DNA of 5,678 nucleotides from NCBI GenBank assembly GCA_003157175.1, contig PMIQ01000194.1, positions 3,297-8,974 on the forward strand, in the 5' to 3' direction. The notes beneath the pieces were generated by a model. That model saw nothing but the letters and a program-made list of their open reading frames with translations. It had not been told where the DNA came from and searched no databases. This DNA is from Chloroflexota bacterium (GTDB lineage Bacteria > Chloroflexota > Limnocylindria > Limnocylindrales > CSP1-4). The position numbers and the translations under genes were made by a program. Of this stretch, positions 5,491 to 5,678 are shown one piece after another (the first letter of the stretch is position 1; each line of letters starts with the position of its first letter).

Positions 5491-5523
5491 GCGGGTCGCT
5501 TCGCTCCCCCCGGAGCGACCCGC
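5491..5523. repeat. Perfect 10-bp inverted repeat with an alternative inner hairpin
   Basis: GCGGGTCGCT (5491-5500) and AGCGACCCGC (5514-5523) pair perfectly around a 13-nt loop. An alternative stem, CGCTCC/GGAGCG with loop CCCC (5502-5517), uses part of the right arm, so the two folds exclude each other. No T-run follows on either strand, so a simple intrinsic terminator is unlikely. An RNA switch, a protein-binding hairpin or an interspersed palindrome are options. Confidence 0.75.
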
Positions 5524-5568
5524 TCCTAAGTTCATCAGCAGCCCCCTTCCTGCCGATCGCTACCTCCT

Positions 5569-5677
5569 GCGCCAGTGTCAAGTTGGTCATCCCCTGAAGA
5601 ACCCCTGGCATCTCCTCCTCCGCCAGGGGTTCTTCGTTGGTGCATCTGAGCACTGCGGCACGCGCCAGTGTTAGGTT
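5569..5677. repeat. Direct repeats flanking the 14-bp hairpin
   Basis: GCGCCAGTGTCAAGTT (5569-5584) and GCGCCAGTGTTAGGTT (5662-5677) match at 14 of 16 positions with a 93-nt offset, one on each side of the hairpin at 5596-5635. On the minus strand they read AAC(T/C)T(G/A)ACACTGGCGC. The second copy also forms an imperfect palindrome with CACTG at 5651-5655. Possible roles are operators of one regulator, or ends of a small repeated element. Confidence 0.7.
5596..5635. terminator. Strong 14-bp hairpin, probable bidirectional terminator
   Basis: GAAGAACCCCTGGC (5596-5609) pairs without mismatch with GCCAGGGGTTCTTC (5622-5635) around the 12-nt loop ATCTCCTCCTCC. The stem has a GC core with an A-rich start and a T-rich end on both strands, the usual form of a high-GC intrinsic terminator, although no long T-run follows. 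Read on the minus strand the loop is GGAGGAGGAGAT, an exposed purine-rich SD-like sequence. The hairpin could alternatively be a regulatory leader element. Confidence 0.6.
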
Positions 5678-5678
5678 C

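Larger units (their letters stand above)
5310..5678. other. Non-coding right end: hairpins and direct repeat, no convincing gene
   Basis: This 369-nt stretch contains no open frame with recognisable domains or typical high-GC third positions. It includes an AT-richer patch (about 5413-5450) that could host a promoter, a GC-rich hairpin at 5491-5523, a 14-bp hairpin at 5596-5635, and direct repeats at 5569-5584 and 5662-5677. The minus frame is open from the right edge to a TGA at 5324-5326, but its composition is mixed and its only internal similarity comes from the DNA repeat. The region is probably the upstream region of the zinc-ribbon gene plus a terminator or leader belonging to a gene beyond the right edge. 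Confidence 0.5.

Noticed and set aside
5324..5678. Minus-strand frame open from the right edge to 5324, with NLTLA recurring twice
   Set aside because: The recurrence only reflects the DNA repeat, which is in phase by its 93-nt spacing. Codon third positions are not GC-rich as in the real genes, no domain is recognisable, and the frame runs through both hairpins. A degraded gene cannot be excluded.
5491..5678. T-box or other known riboswitch for a gene right of the window
   Set aside because: No T-box consensus (GGGTGGnACCGCG type) or other known aptamer core could be found. Only generic hairpins are present.
1..5678. CRISPR arrays, tRNA/rRNA genes, insertion sequences, prophage or toxin-antitoxin genes
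   Set aside because: None of the expected repeat-spacer periodicity, cloverleaf, terminal inverted repeats, transposase motifs or paired small genes is visible.

Overview
The window is a GC-rich bacterial chromosome segment (roughly two thirds G+C by eye). It is densely coding, with ATGA stop/start overlaps, a GTG start and two possible leaderless starts. The slipin/NfeD pair, an ECF sigma factor next to a fused anti-sigma-like domain, and a small Arg-rich zinc-ribbon protein suggest a soil or freshwater Chloroflexota lineage or a related high-GC group. This placement is inference only; nothing here fixes the taxon.

Layout: positions 1-4031 hold five genes, all on the minus strand and probably one transcript running right to left. 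In order they are: a TyrA-type prephenate/arogenate dehydrogenase (3150-4031, GTG start); a NUDIX hydrolase of the 'predicted phosphoesterase' type (2539-3147, starting 2 nt after the tyrA stop); an ECF sigma factor (1937-2542, 4-nt ATGA overlap); a 529-residue membrane protein (351-1940, another ATGA overlap) combining an anti-sigma-like cytoplasmic N-terminus with a full-length NfeD ClpP-class membrane protease; and, after a 102-nt gap, the N-terminal 82 codons of an SPFH/slipin protein that runs off the left edge. Positions 4032-4291 are a divergent control region. Positions 4292-4987 encode a NarL/LuxR-type response regulator on the plus strand with no kinase in view. It converges on a 79-residue zinc-ribbon protein (5070-5309, minus). 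The last 369 bases contain no convincing gene but hold two strong hairpins and a 93-nt-spaced direct repeat.

The central observation is the sigma - (anti-sigma + NfeD) - slipin series. NfeD proteases and slipins are known partners in membrane microdomains, and ECF sigma factors are normally held by a membrane anti-sigma encoded just downstream. Here the protein in the anti-sigma position is itself the NfeD protease, with an apparently intact Ser/Lys dyad and its own N-terminal cytoplasmic tail and transmembrane segment. I infer a membrane-state or envelope-stress circuit in which the microdomain protease and the sigma-factor anchor are one polypeptide. The metabolic genes upstream (tyrA, NUDIX) look like transcriptional hitchhikers, or the hosts of the promoter.
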